Shown here in pieces: positions 7,863-24,288 of a DNA stretch of 47,995 nucleotides. The stretch's first letter is position 1, and each line of letters begins with the position of its first letter. The position numbers and the translations under genes were made by a program. The DNA comes from Gammaproteobacteria bacterium (lineage in GTDB: Bacteria > Pseudomonadota > Gammaproteobacteria > Xanthomonadales > Xanthomonadaceae). The notes beneath the pieces are model-generated. The model was given only the letters and a program-made list of their open reading frames with translations. It made no database searches and was not told the origin of the DNA. The stretch covers positions 1 through 47,995 of the forward strand of contig JANXRY010000099.1 of the NCBI GenBank assembly GCA_025356635.1. Direction: 5' to 3'.

Positions 7863-8114
7863 TCAGGCCGCAGCCTTCGCAGCTTCCTTGAACAGCACGC
7901 CGACCTTGTCGGTCAGCTGCGCACCCTGAGAAACCCAGTGCTTCACGCGCTCGACGTTGAGTTCAACGCGCTTCTCGTTGCCCTTGGCAACCGGGTTGTA
8001 GAAACCCACGCGCTCCAACGAGCGACCATCGCGCTTGTTGCGATGGTCGGTGACGACGATATGGTAGAAGGGACGCTTCTTGGCGCCACCACGGGTCAGG
8101 CGAATCTTGACCAT
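7863..8114 (-). CDS. rpsP: Ribosomal protein bS16
   Basis: This 83-residue protein starts [20 protein letters not shown], the invariant S16 N-terminus, and continues with [14 protein letters not shown]. Upstream in-frame codons are noncoding leader. It is the first gene of the rpsP-rimM-trmD-rplS operon, and a TATACT box lies about 72 bases before the ATG. S16 is needed for 30S assembly. Confidence 0.97.
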   Translation of the reverse strand: MVKIRLTRGGAKKRPFYHIVVTDHRNKRDGRSLERVGFYNPVAKGNEKRVELNVERVKHWVSQGAQLTDKVGVLFKEAAKAAA

Positions 8115-8185
8115 GTTCGGTTTGCTCTCTAAGTCTGCTGAAAGCCAGCGGGCATCGGTCAATCCGGGCCGCCGGGTAGCCGGAG

Positions 8186-8191
8186 AGTATA
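8186..8191 (-). promoter_or_regulatory. Putative -10 box of the rpsP operon
   Basis: TATACT reads on the minus strand in the ffh-rpsP gap, leaving a leader of about 65-70 bases. The -35 region (TTTTCT at 17-bp spacing) is weak. Confidence 0.5.
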
Positions 8192-8229
8192 ACCGCTTGG
8201 CCGGCCTGAGAAAACCCGGTCTTGGGCAC

Positions 8230-9615
8230 TCAGCGCCGGAAGCCCCCTGGAAAGCCACCACCGGGCATCCCGCCGCCCATCAGGCCTTTCATGCCCCGCA
8301 GCATGCCCTTCATCCCGCCCTGGGACAGCTTTCGCATCATCGATTCCATCTGCTCGTACTGCTTGAGCAGCTTGTTGACCTCGGCCGGGGTGGTGCCGGC
8401 GCCCTTGGCAATGCGGGCCCGGCGCGAACCGTTCAGGACCGCCGGATTGCGCCGCTCTTTCTTGGTCATCGAATTGATGATCGCCACCATCCGTGGCACT
8501 TCCTTGCCAGTGACCTTGTTCTTGACGTGGTCCGGGACCTGGCCCATGCCCGGCAACTTGTCCATCAAGCCGGCCAGCCCGCCCATGTTCTGCATCTGTT
8601 CGAGCTGGTCGCGCATGTCGGTCAGGTCGAAGCGCTTGCCCTTGGCGACCTTCTCGGCGAATTTTGCCGCCTTGTCCTGGTCGACGCCGGACTGCACCTG
8701 CTCGACCAGCGACAAGACATCGCCCATATCAAGAATTCGGCTGGCGGCGCGCTCCGGGTGGAAGACATCGAGGCCATCAGGTTTTTCGCCGACGCCAACG
8801 AACTTGATCGGCTGACCGGTGATGTAACGCACCGACAGTGCGGCGCCGCCGCGGGCATCGCCATCGGTCTTGGTCAGCACCACACCAGTCAGCGGCAAGG
8901 CAGTGCTGAAGGCCTTGGCGGTGTTGGCGGCGTCCTGGCCGGTCATGGCATCGACCACGAACAGGGTCTCGACCGGATGGATCGCGGCGTGCAAGGCCTT
9001 GATCTCGGCCATCATCGCTTCGTCGATGGCGAGCCGGCCGGCGGTGTCCACCAGCAGCACGTCGACAAAACTCTTCTTCGCGTCGGAAATGGCCGCACGA
9101 GCAATATCGACCGGGCTCTGGCCGACTTCGCTCGGGAAGAACAGCACGTCCACCTGCTTGGCCAGGGTTTCGAGCTGCTGGATGGCGGCCGGACGGTAGA
9201 CGTCGCAGCTGACCACCATCACCTTCTTCTTGCGCTTTTCCTTCAGGTGCTTGGCCAGCTTGCCGACCGTGGTGGTCTTGCCCGCGCCCTGCAGGCCGGC
9301 CAGCAGGATGATCGCGGGCGCCGGCACGTTGAAATTCAGGTCGCTGGCCTGAGAACCCATGACCGCGGCCATTTCGTCGTGGACGATTTTGATCAGGGTC
9401 TGGCCGGGCGTCAGGCTGGTCAGCACTTCCTGGCCGACCGCGCGGACCTTGATCCGTTCGATCAGGGCCACGACCACCGGCAGCGCGACGTCCGCCTCAA
9501 GCAAGGCTACGCGCACTTCGCGCAGCGATTCGCGAATGTTGTCTTCGCTCAAGCGGCCGCGGCCGCGCAAGCGTTGCAAGGTGCCGGACAGGCGCTGGGT
9601 CAGCGACTCGAACAT
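8230..9615 (-). CDS. ffh: Signal recognition particle protein Ffh
   Basis: This 461-residue protein has the SRP54 layout: a helical N domain (about 1-85), a GTPase G domain with [10 protein letters not shown] (P-loop), [16 protein letters not shown] and [10 protein letters not shown], and a methionine-rich M domain. The M domain ends in a glycine-methionine tail ([20 protein letters not shown]). It binds signal peptides on ribosomes and the 4.5S RNA and delivers them to FtsY. The RNA is not in this window. It is divergent from ypjD, the same neighbour as in E. coli. Confidence 0.97.
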   Translation of the reverse strand: MFESLTQRLSGTLQRLRGRGRLSEDNIRESLREVRVALLEADVALPVVVALIERIKVRAVGQEVLTSLTPGQTLIKIVHDEMAAVMGSQASDLNFNVPAPAIILLAGLQGAGKTTTVGKLAKHLKEKRKKKVMVVSCDVYRPAAIQQLETLAKQVDVLFFPSEVGQSPVDIARAAISDAKKSFVDVLLVDTAGRLAIDEAMMAEIKALHAAIHPVETLFVVDAMTGQDAANTAKAFSTALPLTGVVLTKTDGDARGGAALSVRYITGQPIKFVGVGEKPDGLDVFHPERAASRILDMGDVLSLVEQVQSGVDQDKAAKFAEKVAKGKRFDLTDMRDQLEQMQNMGGLAGLMDKLPGMGQVPDHVKNKVTGKEVPRMVAIINSMTKKERRNPAVLNGSRRARIAKGAGTTPAEVNKLLKQYEQMESMMRKLSQGGMKGMLRGMKGLMGGGMPGGGFPGGFRR

Positions 9616-9644
9616 GGAATTCTTCAGTGAATCAATGGGCGCGA

Positions 9645-9650
9645 AGTATA
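9645..9650 (-). promoter_or_regulatory. Putative -10 box of ffh
   Basis: TATACT reads on the minus strand 30 bases before the ffh ATG, in the 73-base gap to the divergent ypjD. The -35 hexamer is not recognisable. Confidence 0.45.
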
Positions 9651-9688
9651 ACGCGGCACCGCCCCGGCCCTTGTGCGAAACTTTGCCG

Positions 9689-10486
9689 ATGCCTGCCTTC
9701 CTGATCCCGACGCTTGCCGCCCTGGCCTATCTCGCTGCCGGCGGGCTGTTGCTGCGTTCGACCCGCCAGGACGGTCTCTCGTTGAATCGCACTGCACTGG
9801 CCTTGGCCATCCCAGCCATGCTCCTGCACGCCTGGATTCATGTCGAAGACTGGCACGCGCTGAACGGCCCGGACCTGCACTTTTTCGCAGCACTCTCGTT
9901 GGTGAGCCTGGGCATGGCAGCATTGACCACCTTTGCCTCGCTTGGGCAACGCGTGCAGGCGCTGGGCGTGGTGGTTTATCCGCTCGCAGCTGCTTTGCTG
10001 CTGCTATTCCACGGCTACGGCCATGGTCGCGCTGAGAATCTCGACTGGCGGCTCATGCTGCATGCCTGGCTGGCCCTGCTTGCCTACGCGACCCTGGCGA
10101 TTGCGGCGCTTTTGGCGATGATGCTGTGGTTCCAGGAACGCGCGCTCCGGCAACGGCAGTTGCATGGCTGGTTACGCGCCTTGCCGCCGCTGACGCAACT
10201 GGAAACGCTGTTGTTTCGCAGCCTGACGGCCGGGTTCGCCTTGCTGACCATCGCCCTGGTCACCGGGGTGCTGTTCGTGCAGGACCTGCTCTCGCAACAT
10301 CTCTGGCACAAGACCGCACTGTCGGTGGCGTCCTGGCTGGTGTTCGCCTGGCTGCTGTACGGGCGTTGGCGCTATGGCTGGCGCGGGTCGCGCGCGGTGA
10401 AGCTCACGCTGGTCGCCATGGCGCTGCTGGCGCTGGCGTTCTTCGGCAGCAAATACGTTCTCGAGCAAATCCTGCACCGTTCGTAA
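9689..10486 (+). CDS. ypjD: YpjD/CcsA-type integral membrane protein
   Basis: This protein has 265 residues from the ATG at 9689. The longer frame upstream overlaps ffh on the other strand and is not coding. It has about eight hydrophobic membrane segments. Conserved histidines include HAWIHVEDWH and LHAWLALLAY. The C-terminal core (LLFRSLTAGFALLTIALVTG and HLWHKTALSVASWLVFAWLL) is of the CcsA/HemX cytochrome c assembly type. E. coli YpjD sits in the same place beside ffh and its role is poorly known. A haem-handling function is inferred from the family. A long perfect palindrome starts 6 bases after the stop. Confidence 0.85.
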   Translation: MPAFLIPTLAALAYLAAGGLLLRSTRQDGLSLNRTALALAIPAMLLHAWIHVEDWHALNGPDLHFFAALSLVSLGMAALTTFASLGQRVQALGVVVYPLAAALLLLFHGYGHGRAENLDWRLMLHAWLALLAYATLAIAALLAMMLWFQERALRQRQLHGWLRALPPLTQLETLLFRSLTAGFALLTIALVTGVLFVQDLLSQHLWHKTALSVASWLVFAWLLYGRWRYGWRGSRAVKLTLVAMALLALAFFGSKYVLEQILHRS

Positions 10487-10491
10487 TACTT

Positions 10492-10566
10492 CCTGTAGGA
10501 GCGGCGTAAGCCGCGACACGGAGCCCTTCGGTACCTCTCGGTCGCGGCTTACGCCGCTCCTACAGG
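10492..10566. repeat. REP-type palindrome, perfect 26-bp inverted repeat
   Basis: Arms 10492-10517 and 10541-10566 are exact reverse complements around a 23-base loop. Each arm begins CCTGTAGGAGCGGCG and contains GCCGCGAC at its inner end. This is the style of extragenic palindromic repeats common in Lysobacterales and pseudomonads. It fills the whole space between the convergent ypjD and radA genes and its right arm includes the radA stop codon (10560-10562). It may also stop transcription from both sides, though there is no T tract. Confidence 0.85.
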
Positions 10567-11933
10567 TGCGCCAACCCCTCCGACAATCGCTCCACGCCGA
10601 TCACTTCCATCTCGCCAACCCGGCCCTTCTTCGGCGCATTGGCCATGGGCACGATGGCGCGCTTGAATCCGTGCGTCGCCGCTTCCTTGAGGCGCTCCTC
10701 GCCGTTCGGCACCGGGCGAATCTCGCCGGACAGGCCGACCTCGCCGAAGACCACGGTTTTTTCCGCGAGCGGTCGATCGCGCAATGAACTGAGCACCGCC
10801 AACAGTACCGGCAAATCGGCAGCAGTTTCCTGCACGCGGATGCCGCCAACGACATTGACGAAAACGTCCTGGTCGTAGACGCCGACACCGCCGTGGCGGT
10901 GCAGCACCGCCAGCAACATCGCCAGGCGATTTTGTTCGAGGCCAAGCGTGACGCGACGCGGATTCGACAGCGGGCTTTGATCGACCAACGCCTGCACTTC
11001 CACCAGCAGCGGTCGGCTACCTTCGCGCGTGACCATCACCGCGCTGCCAGGCGTCGGGCCCGATGCGCCAGAGAGGAAGATCGCCGAAGGATTCGGTACT
11101 TCCTTCAGGCCTTTGTCGGTCATGGCGAATACGCCGAGTTCGTTGACCGCACCGAAGCGATTCTTGAACGCGCGCAAGATGCGGAAACGACTGCCGACTT
11201 CGCCTTCGAAATACAGCACCGCATCGACCATATGCTCGAGCACGCGTGGGCCGGCAATGCCGCCCTCCTTGGTCACATGCCCGACCAGGAACACCGACGT
11301 GCCGGTCTCCTTGGCGTAGCGCACCAGGCGCGCCGCACTCTCGCGCACCTGACTCACCGAGCCCGGTGCGGCGTTGAGTTGTTCGGACCACAACGTCTGG
11401 ATGGAGTCGGCGACGATCAACCGATGCCGGGATCGCGCGGCCTGCGCCAGGATTTTTTCGACACCGGTTTCGGCCAGTGCGTCGAGACCATCGAGTGGAA
11501 GTCCCAGGCGCTGGGCACGACTTGCAACTTGCGCCAGGCTTTCTTCGCCAGTCACGTACAAAGCCGGCACCCGCGCAGCCATCGCCGCCAGCGCCTGCAG
11601 CAACAGGGTCGATTTGCCGATACCCGGATCGCCACCAACCAGCACCACCGAGCCCTCGACCATTCCGCCACCCAGCACACGGTCAAGTTCGCCGATGCCG
11701 GTGCTGCTGCGCACTTCGGCAACCTGGCTGACCTGCTTGAGCGGGGTGATCGCAGCAGCGTCCACGCGGCCCGAATAGCCGACATTCTTGATCACCGTCT
11801 TGGCCGTTCCCGCCGGCTCGACCACGAACTCCGACAGTGTGTTCCATGCGCCGCATTCGCCGCACTGGCCCTGCCACTTGTTGTGGTCGGCGCCACACTC
11901 GGAACACACGTAAGCAGTCTTGGCTTTGGCCAT
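10560..11933 (-). CDS. radA: DNA repair/branch migration protein RadA (Sms)
   Basis: This protein has 457 residues from the ATG at 11933 (MAKAKTAYVC). The four-cysteine zinc finger CSECGADHNKWQGQCGECG is at the N-terminus. The RecA-like core has the P-loop GGDPGIGKST and the RadA signature KNRFGAVNELGVF. The C-terminal Lon-like domain follows (VVGGIRVQETAADLPVLLAV, then FGEVGLSGEIRPV). RadA drives branch migration during recombination. The stop codon and last codon lie inside the right arm of the REP palindrome. A tRNA-Thr gene and its terminator lie just upstream. Confidence 0.97.
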   Translation of the reverse strand: MAKAKTAYVCSECGADHNKWQGQCGECGAWNTLSEFVVEPAGTAKTVIKNVGYSGRVDAAAITPLKQVSQVAEVRSSTGIGELDRVLGGGMVEGSVVLVGGDPGIGKSTLLLQALAAMAARVPALYVTGEESLAQVASRAQRLGLPLDGLDALAETGVEKILAQAARSRHRLIVADSIQTLWSEQLNAAPGSVSQVRESAARLVRYAKETGTSVFLVGHVTKEGGIAGPRVLEHMVDAVLYFEGEVGSRFRILRAFKNRFGAVNELGVFAMTDKGLKEVPNPSAIFLSGASGPTPGSAVMVTREGSRPLLVEVQALVDQSPLSNPRRVTLGLEQNRLAMLLAVLHRHGGVGVYDQDVFVNVVGGIRVQETAADLPVLLAVLSSLRDRPLAEKTVVFGEVGLSGEIRPVPNGEERLKEAATHGFKRAIVPMANAPKKGRVGEMEVIGVERLSEGLAHL

Positions 11934-11945
11934 TGGGCGTCCCAA

Positions 11946-11966
11946 GAGAAAACCCGCCGCAGCGGG
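11946..11966 (-). terminator. Terminator after tRNA-Thr
   Basis: A 5-bp GC stem (11953-11957 with 11962-11966) with a 4-base loop is followed on the minus strand by TTTTCTC. It lies about 30 bases beyond the tRNA 3' end and 13 bases before the radA ATG. Read-through could feed radA. Confidence 0.65.
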
Positions 11967-11996
11967 CCAGCTCTGTAACAATACACAGGAAGCAGA

Positions 11997-12072
11997 TGGT
12001 GCCGGAAATAGGAATCGAACCTACGACCTACGCATTACGAATGCGCCGCTCTACCGACTGAGCTATTCCGGC
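11997..12072 (-). tRNA. tRNA-Thr (anticodon CGT)
   Basis: On the minus strand the 76-base gene folds into a full cloverleaf. The acceptor stem GCCGGAA pairs with TTCCGGC, and there is a D arm, an anticodon loop TTCGTAA, and a T loop TTCGATT. The anticodon CGT reads ACG codons. The discriminator A and CCA are encoded. It has a near-consensus promoter upstream and a terminator downstream, so it is an independent transcript between ispH and radA. Confidence 0.97.
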
Positions 12073-12096
12073 GGAATCTTCTTGGAAGAACCGTGA

Positions 12097-12125
12097 ATTC
12101 TAGGGGTCCAGGCAAGGCCGGTCAA
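12097..12125 (-). promoter_or_regulatory. Promoter of tRNA-Thr
   Basis: On the minus strand TTGACC (12125-12120) and TAGAAT (12102-12097) are spaced by exactly 17 bases, a near-consensus sigma-70 promoter. It begins 8 bases after the ispH stop codon. Confidence 0.85.
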
Positions 12126-12132
12126 TTTTGGC

Positions 12133-13086
12133 TCAGTCGACGAGCGTCAGCCGCAGCTCCTTGGGCAGGGCGAAGACCATGTCCTCGGGCTCGCCACGCA
12201 GCTCGCTGACATCGCCTGCACCGAGCTCCTGCAGGCGCGCGATCACGCCCTGGACCAGCACTTCCGGGGCCGAGGCGCCGGCGCTGACACCGATGCTGTG
12301 CTTGCCCGGCAACCAGGCCGGATCGATGTGCTCGGCACCATCGATCAAGTAGGCAGTGGCGCCCTGCTTTTCCGCCAATTCGCGCAGACGGTTGGAATTG
12401 GAACTGTTGACCGAACCGACCACCAGAACCAAATCGCAGCGGGTGGCCATTTCGCGTACCGCGTCCTGCCGGTTCTGGGTGGCATAGCAAATGTCGTCGT
12501 GGCGCGGACCCTGGACTGCTGGATATTTCACGCGCAAGGCTGCGATCACGTCGCGGGTTTCATCCACAGACAACGTGGTCTGGGTGGTGTAAGCCAGATT
12601 GTCAGGTTGCGAGATCGCCAGCGTGGCGACATCCACGACGTTCTCGGCCAGGTAGATGTTCCCGAGCCCTGCCTCGGCCTGCCACTGCCCCATCGTGCCT
12701 TCGACTTCGGGATGACCTTCGTGGCCGATCAGCACGACATCGCGGCCGGCACGGCAATGCCGCGCCACTTCCATGTGCACCTTGGTCACCAGTGGACAGG
12801 TGGCATCGAAAATCTTGAGCCCGCGGCTTGCGGCTTCCTGGCGCACCGCTTGCGACACGCCGTGGGCGCTGAAGATCACCGTCGCACCGGTCGGGACTTC
12901 ATCGAGTTCCTCGACGAACACCGCGCCACGCTGGCGCAGATCCTCGACCACGAAACGGTTGTGCACAACTTCGTGTCGCACGTAGATCGGCGCGCCCAAG
13001 GTTTCAATGGCACGCTTGACGATCTCGATGGCGCGATCAACACCGGCGCAGAAACCACGGGGATTGGCCAAAACGATATCTACCAT
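12133..13086 (-). CDS. ispH: 4-hydroxy-3-methylbut-2-enyl diphosphate reductase IspH
   Basis: This 317-residue protein has the three iron-sulfur cysteine motifs of Isp[14 protein letters not shown] at the N-terminus, [11 protein letters not shown] near residue 95, and [11 protein letters not shown] near 197. The substrate-binding [10 protein letters not shown] is near 226. It makes IPP and DMAPP in the last step of the MEP isoprenoid pathway. It is the last gene of ribF-ileS-lspA-ispH, 7 bases after lspA, in the common gammaproteobacterial order (no fkpB gene lies between them here). Confidence 0.97.
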   Translation of the reverse strand: MVDIVLANPRGFCAGVDRAIEIVKRAIETLGAPIYVRHEVVHNRFVVEDLRQRGAVFVEELDEVPTGATVIFSAHGVSQAVRQEAASRGLKIFDATCPLVTKVHMEVARHCRAGRDVVLIGHEGHPEVEGTMGQWQAEAGLGNIYLAENVVDVATLAISQPDNLAYTTQTTLSVDETRDVIAALRVKYPAVQGPRHDDICYATQNRQDAVREMATRCDLVLVVGSVNSSNSNRLRELAEKQGATAYLIDGAEHIDPAWLPGKHSIGVSAGASAPEVLVQGVIARLQELGAGDVSELRGEPEDMVFALPKELRLTLVD

Positions 13087-13093
13087 GCCGGCA

Positions 13094-13584
13094 TTATCCC
13101 CGTTTGCCGGGAAACATGCTGAACAGGACTATCAAGACCGCGCCGACCACGATGCAGGAATCCGCAACGTTGAACACTGGCCAATAAAATTCTTTCCAGT
13201 ACCACTGGATGAAGTCGATGACGTAGCCGAAGCGCAGGCGGTCGACCACGTTGCCGAGCGCGCCGGCGATCACCAGCGCGAACGGCACGGCGTTGCGCCA
13301 GTCGGCGCGGGCGGTCCGGGCGAGCGCCAGCACCAGCGCGCCGCTGATAAGGAACGCCAGTGTGATGAAAAATGCATGCTGCCAGCCGCCAGCCTTGGCC
13401 AGCAGGCTGAAGGCGGCACCGGTATTGTGGGTCAGCGTCCAGTTCCAGAATCCCGGGATCAGTGGCACGGGATTTTGGTAACCGAGATTAGCTACCGCAA
13501 CGGACTTCGTCCACTGATCCAGCGCGATCAACAGCACGGAGAGCCCGAGCCAGGGCAAGGCATTACGCTTGGCCGCGAACGCCA

Positions 13585-13585
<1 letters not shown>
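13094..13585 (-). CDS. lspA: Lipoprotein signal peptidase (signal peptidase II)
   Basis: This protein has 163 residues from the ATG at 13585, overlapping the ileS stop by one base (TGATG). Four membrane helices are visible. The catalytic aspartates are in [15 protein letters not shown] and [12 protein letters not shown], and the conserved [12 protein letters not shown] segment precedes them. The enzyme cleaves prolipoproteins before the lipidated cysteine in the inner membrane. One likely substrate in this window is the c4-like lipoprotein. Confidence 0.97.
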
Positions 13586-16418
<2,833 letters not shown>

Positions 16419-16422
<4 letters not shown>

Positions 16423-17375
16423 GCCAACGCTCCACTGTCTTGGGTATCCAGACGCAGGGCGCGCCGGGCTTGCTGGGAATCGATATCCATCTGCACGACC
16501 AACGTGTTCAGATCATTGAATTTTTCCTCATCACGCAACTTCGCGACGAACTCTACTTCGATGCGTTGGCCGTACAAGTCACCGCTGAAGTCGAACAGAT
16601 GCGCTTCGAGCAAAGGCTCAGTGCCCGCCACGGTCGGTCGCGTGCCCAGGCTCGATACCGACGGCCAGGGCGCATCGCCGACACCGTGCACCCAAGTGGC
16701 GAATATGCCGGTCATCGCCGGACGTTTCCTGCCCAGGCGAAGGTTGGCCGTCGGGTAGCCCAGCGTCCTGCCTAGCTGCCGGCCGCGTACTACTTTCCCG
16801 CCGATTGCATAGCGCCAACCCAGAGCATGCGCTGCCGCCGCAAGTTCGCCTGCGGCCAGGTGCTCGCGCAGGTTCGAACTCGACACGCGCTCGCCATCGA
16901 CCTGCACCGGGGCTATTTCACGAACCTCAAAACCGCGTTCTGCGCCGACCCGTCGCAACATCGCGACATCGCCTGTACGGCCCTTGCCGAAACGAAACCC
17001 CGGACCCACCCAGATTTCCCGTGCCGACACCCTCTTCAACAGCACATGCTCGATGAACTCTTCCGCGCTCATCGCCACCAGGGCGGCGTTGAAGCGCAGC
17101 AATCCGACGATATCCATCTCCAGCGCGCGCAGACCTTCGAACTTGGCGCGCGGCAAGAGCAGTCGTGCTGGCGGCTGCCGCGGCGAGAAAAATTCGCGCG
17201 GCAAGGGCTCGAAGCTCAGCGCCACCGCCGGCAGCGACAACTCGCGGGCACGGTCGCGCGCGTGGCCGACCAGCGCCTGATGCCCGCGATGCAGGCCATC
17301 GAAGGCGCCGATGCAAACCACGCTACCACCCGGGCAAAGCGGCTTGCCCTGGACGTCACGGAACAGCTGAGTCAT
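16419..17375 (-). CDS. ribF: Bifunctional riboflavin kinase/FAD synthetase
   Basis: This protein has 318 residues from the ATG at 17375. The longer frame upstream has no coding character. The N-terminal nucleotidyltransferase domain has [20 protein letters not shown], and [12 protein letters not shown]. The C-terminal flavokinase domain has [12 protein letters not shown] and GIFATWV. It converts riboflavin to FMN and then FAD. There is no visible Shine-Dalgarno sequence, and a TATACT box ends only 6 bases before the ATG, so the transcript may be leaderless. The gene heads the ileS-lspA-ispH run. Confidence 0.96.
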
Positions 17376-17381
17376 GGCGAA

Positions 17382-17387
17382 AGTATA
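17382..17387 (-). promoter_or_regulatory. Putative -10 box abutting the ribF start
   Basis: TATACT on the minus strand is separated from the ribF ATG by only six bases. Transcription would then start at or next to the start codon. The -35 hexamer (GGCGTC at 17-bp spacing) is weak. Confidence 0.4.
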
Positions 17388-17401
17388 GCGGCTGCGAGCG
17401 C

Positions 17402-19006
17402 TCAGACGCCGCGCAGGTCCTTGATCCGGAAGCCCATCGCGAACATCGCCGCAACGTAGGCGCCGCCACCGGCACCGACCAGCAGCGCCAACCGCAATAC
17501 CCGCAGCCAGATACCGACGCTCCAGTCGGTCCAGAGCCAGCGTCCGGCCGCGAGCACCATGAGCATCACCGCGCATGCCAGGACCAGACGCAGGATGAAA
17601 CGCCGCCAGCCCGGCTGCGGGTCGTAAACCTGGTCACGACGGAGCGCCCGCCACAGCATCGCCAGGTTCAGGTAGCTGGCCAGCGCGCTGGCCAGGGCCA
17701 GCGCCATGTGCAGGCCGGGGACTTTCGACAGCCCCTGCAGCCAGCCATGGTCGAGGTCCTCCGGGCGATGCCAAAGTGCAAAAAGCAAAGCCAGGAACAG
17801 CGCGTTGAGCCCCATATTGGCGATCATTGCGCTGACGCCGGCGCGCACCGGCGTGCGCGTGTCCTGGCGGGCGAAGAAAGCCGGCGCCAAGACCTTCACC
17901 AGTGCGAAGGCTGGCAAACCGAAGCTCAAGGCCGACAGCGACAGTGCTGCCATGTGCGAGTCGTGCGCGGTGAACGCGCCTCGTTGCAGCAAGGTCGCGA
18001 TCAGCGGTTCGGCCAGCAGCACTAGGCCAAGCATCGCCGGCACCGAAATCAACAACGTGCTGCGCAAACCCCAGTCGAGTGCCTTGGAGAAGCCGACGTG
18101 ATCGGTGTTGACGTGGTGGCGCGACAGCGAGGGCAGGATCACCGTGCCCAGCGCGACGCCGAACATGCCGAGCGGAAATTCAAGCAAGCGATCGCTCTGC
18201 GCCAACCAGGATTGCGAGCCAGTCACCAGGAAGGTCGCGATCAGCGTGTCGAACAGCAGGTTGACCTGCGCGACCGAGGAACCGAACAGGGTCGGCACCA
18301 TGAGCTTCATCACCTTCCGCACTTCTGGTGCTGCCCAGCCCCAGCGCGGCCAGGACAGCAGGCCCAGCCGCGCCAGCACCGGCAATTGCACCAGCAACTG
18401 CAAAATGCCAGCGATCAGGATTGCCCAAGCCATCGAAGTCACCGGCACGGCAAAATGCGGAGCCCACCACAGCGCGGCCGCAATCATGCACAGGTTCATG
18501 ATCACCGGGGTCAGCGCCGGCAGCGCGAAGCGATGGAAGGTGTTGAGCACCGCGCCGGCCATGGCGGTCAGCGAAATGAACAGCAGGAAGGGGAAGGTGA
18601 TCCGCAGCAGGTCGCTGGTCAGTGCGAATTTGGCCGGTTCGTCAACGGAACCGAGCGCGAACAGCGTCGTTACCTGCGGCGCGAAAAAGACGCCCAAACC
18701 GGTGATCACCAGCAACACCGCGCCGAGCGTGCCCGAGACCCGGGCAATCATCAGACGCAGGTCCTCGTGGCTGCCCTTCTCCTTCATCTCGGACAGGGCC
18801 GGGACGAAGGCCGTCGAAAAGGAGCCCTCGGCGAACAGCCGGCGCATGAAATTCGGGATCCGGAAGGCCACCCAGAACGCATCGGTGGCGGCGCTGACAC
18901 CGAAAACCGCCGAAAACACCTGCTCCCGAACCAGCCCCAGGATTCGCGAGACAAAGGTGCCGCCGCTGAAGCTCAGCGTGGAACGCAGCAGGCTGGGGCG
19001 GCTCAC
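17402..19006 (-). CDS. murJ: Lipid II flippase MurJ (MviN)
   Basis: This 534-residue membrane protein has about 14 hydrophobic segments. It starts [31 protein letters not shown], of which the SRILGLVR and [21 protein letters not shown] motifs mark the MurJ family. It flips undecaprenyl-linked peptidoglycan precursors across the inner membrane. The start is GTG (19006); I see no in-frame ATG between it and the rpsT promoter region. It lies 26 bases upstream of ribF, as often seen in gammaproteobacteria, and is divergent from rpsT. Confidence 0.96.
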   Translation of the reverse strand: MSRPSLLRSTLSFSGGTFVSRILGLVREQVFSAVFGVSAATDAFWVAFRIPNFMRRLFAEGSFSTAFVPALSEMKEKGSHEDLRLMIARVSGTLGAVLLVITGLGVFFAPQVTTLFALGSVDEPAKFALTSDLLRITFPFLLFISLTAMAGAVLNTFHRFALPALTPVIMNLCMIAAALWWAPHFAVPVTSMAWAILIAGILQLLVQLPVLARLGLLSWPRWGWAAPEVRKVMKLMVPTLFGSSVAQVNLLFDTLIATFLVTGSQSWLAQSDRLLEFPLGMFGVALGTVILPSLSRHHVNTDHVGFSKALDWGLRSTLLISVPAMLGLVLLAEPLIATLLQRGAFTAHDSHMAALSLSALSFGLPAFALVKVLAPAFFARQDTRTPVRAGVSAMIANMGLNALFLALLFALWHRPEDLDHGWLQGLSKVPGLHMALALASALASYLNLAMLWRALRRDQVYDPQPGWRRFILRLVLACAVMLMVLAAGRWLWTDWSVGIWLRVLRLALLVGAGGGAYVAAMFAMGFRIKDLRGV

Positions 19007-19041
19007 GCCCCCACCTCGAAGTGACTGACTACCCGGAGCGA

Positions 19042-19070
19042 TTGACTCAAGCCCTTGAATCCACCATAAT
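19042..19070 (+). promoter_or_regulatory. Promoter of rpsT
   Basis: TTGACT (19042-19047) and CATAAT (19065-19070) have exact 17-base spacing. The leader to the GTG start is about 50 bases. Confidence 0.85.
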
Positions 19071-19125
19071 TTCGAGTCTTCTGCACCCCATCCAACCCTT
19101 TCATACCGATTTTCAGGAAACCGCC

Positions 19126-19395
19126 GTGGCCAACATCAAGTCCGCCAAGAAGCGCGCCAAGCAGACCGTGGTCCGCAACGCTCGCAATACCAGCCAGCGT
19201 TCCATGCTGCGTACCGCCGTCAAGCGCGTGCTCAAGGCCATCGAAGCCAGCGACCACGCCGGCGCCGAATCTGCATTCAAGACGGCCGTGCCGATCCTCG
19301 ATCGTTATGCCGCCCGTGGCCTGATCCATCGCAACAAGGCCGCCCGCCACAAGAGCCGCATCAACGCCCGTATCAAGGCGCTCAAGGTCGCCTGA
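19126..19395 (+). CDS. rpsT: Ribosomal protein bS20
   Basis: This protein has 89 residues from the GTG at 19126, preceded by CAGGAAA at a good distance. The N-terminus [12 protein letters not shown] and the C-terminal [17 protein letters not shown] are typical of S20. The longer frame would start upstream of the promoter and is rejected. A weak start codon is common for rpsT and may serve autogenous control by S20; this is family knowledge, not shown here. A strong terminator follows. Confidence 0.96.
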   Translation: MANIKSAKKRAKQTVVRNARNTSQRSMLRTAVKRVLKAIEASDHAGAESAFKTAVPILDRYAARGLIHRNKAARHKSRINARIKALKVA

Positions 19396-19417
19396 TCGCC
19401 GTGTCGATACGTTAGCT

Positions 19418-19444
19418 AAAAAGCCGGCTGACGCCGGCTTTTTT
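19418..19444. terminator. Bidirectional terminator between rpsT and obgE
   Basis: An 8-bp stem (19421-19428 with 19433-19440) is flanked by AAA and TTTTTT, so it works on both strands. It separates the convergent rpsT and obgE genes. Confidence 0.9.
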
Positions 19445-19456
19445 GTTGCCTGCGCT

Positions 19457-20909
<1,453 letters not shown>

Positions 20910-20927
20910 GACGTTATCTCCCTTCGC

Positions 20928-21239
20928 TTAGCCGGCGATGCCGGTGATTTCGATTTCGGTGAAGTACTGGCGGTGGCCCATCTGCTTGCGATGGTGCTTG
21001 CGGCGCCGGAACTTGACGATGCGGATCTTCTCCAAGCGACCGTGCGACTTGACGGTGGCCGTGACTTTCGCGCCCGCGACGTTGGGGGTGCCGACGGTGA
21101 TGTTCTCGCCGTCGCCGACCAGCAGCACGTCGTTGATCTCGACGTTGTTGCCGGCTTCGACATCGAGCTTCTCGACGCGGAGCACTTCGCCCTTCATCAC
21201 GCGGTATTGCTTACCGCCGGTGACAATGACTGCGTACAT
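20928..21239 (-). CDS. rplU: Ribosomal protein bL21
   Basis: This 103-residue protein starts [20 protein letters not shown] and ends with the basic [20 protein letters not shown] region of L21. It binds 23S rRNA. It heads the rplU-rpmA pair and has a near-consensus promoter. Confidence 0.97.
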   Translation of the reverse strand: MYAVIVTGGKQYRVMKGEVLRVEKLDVEAGNNVEINDVLLVGDGENITVGTPNVAGAKVTATVKSHGRLEKIRIVKFRRRKHHRKQMGHRQYFTEIEITGIAG

Positions 21240-21302
21240 GACCGGAATTCCTCTGTAGTTATTTTGGACAATGACTGCCCGCGGTCACGGGACAGAAGCG
21301 GA

Positions 21303-21331
21303 ATTGTAGGGGGAAATCCCTTTACGGTCAA
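21303..21331 (-). promoter_or_regulatory. Promoter of rplU-rpmA
   Basis: On the minus strand TTGACC (21331-21326) and TACAAT (21308-21303) are spaced by 17 bases. The leader is about 55-60 bases. The divergent uvrA promoter must lie in the remaining 100 bases (21332-21432); I see no clear hexamers there. Confidence 0.88.
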
Positions 21332-21432
21332 TTGCTTCCACCCCGCCCCGAGGCCGGGCCAGGTTTATGCACGGCGCAGTCACACCGCCCTGCTAAGCTA
21401 TTCGGTTCCGACGACCCAGGCCGCCCCCACGC

Positions 21433-24284
<2,852 letters not shown>

Positions 24285-24288
<4 letters not shown>

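Noticed and set aside
8080-9630. Long plus-strand open frame covering ffh, and similar long antisense frames over uvrA, rnr and pst genes
   Set aside because: These are antisense or out-of-frame shadows of conserved genes, rich in Arg, Ala, His and Gln, with no family motifs.
10492-10566. Palindrome as an ordinary intrinsic terminator only
   Set aside because: It has no T tract, a long 23-base loop and a related half copy at 20548, which favour a REP element. Terminator function may be secondary.
21332-21432. Possible LexA/SOS box before uvrA
   Set aside because: I searched for CTG-N10-CAG and for the Xanthomonas-type TTAG...CTAA pattern and saw no good match, so I do not report one.
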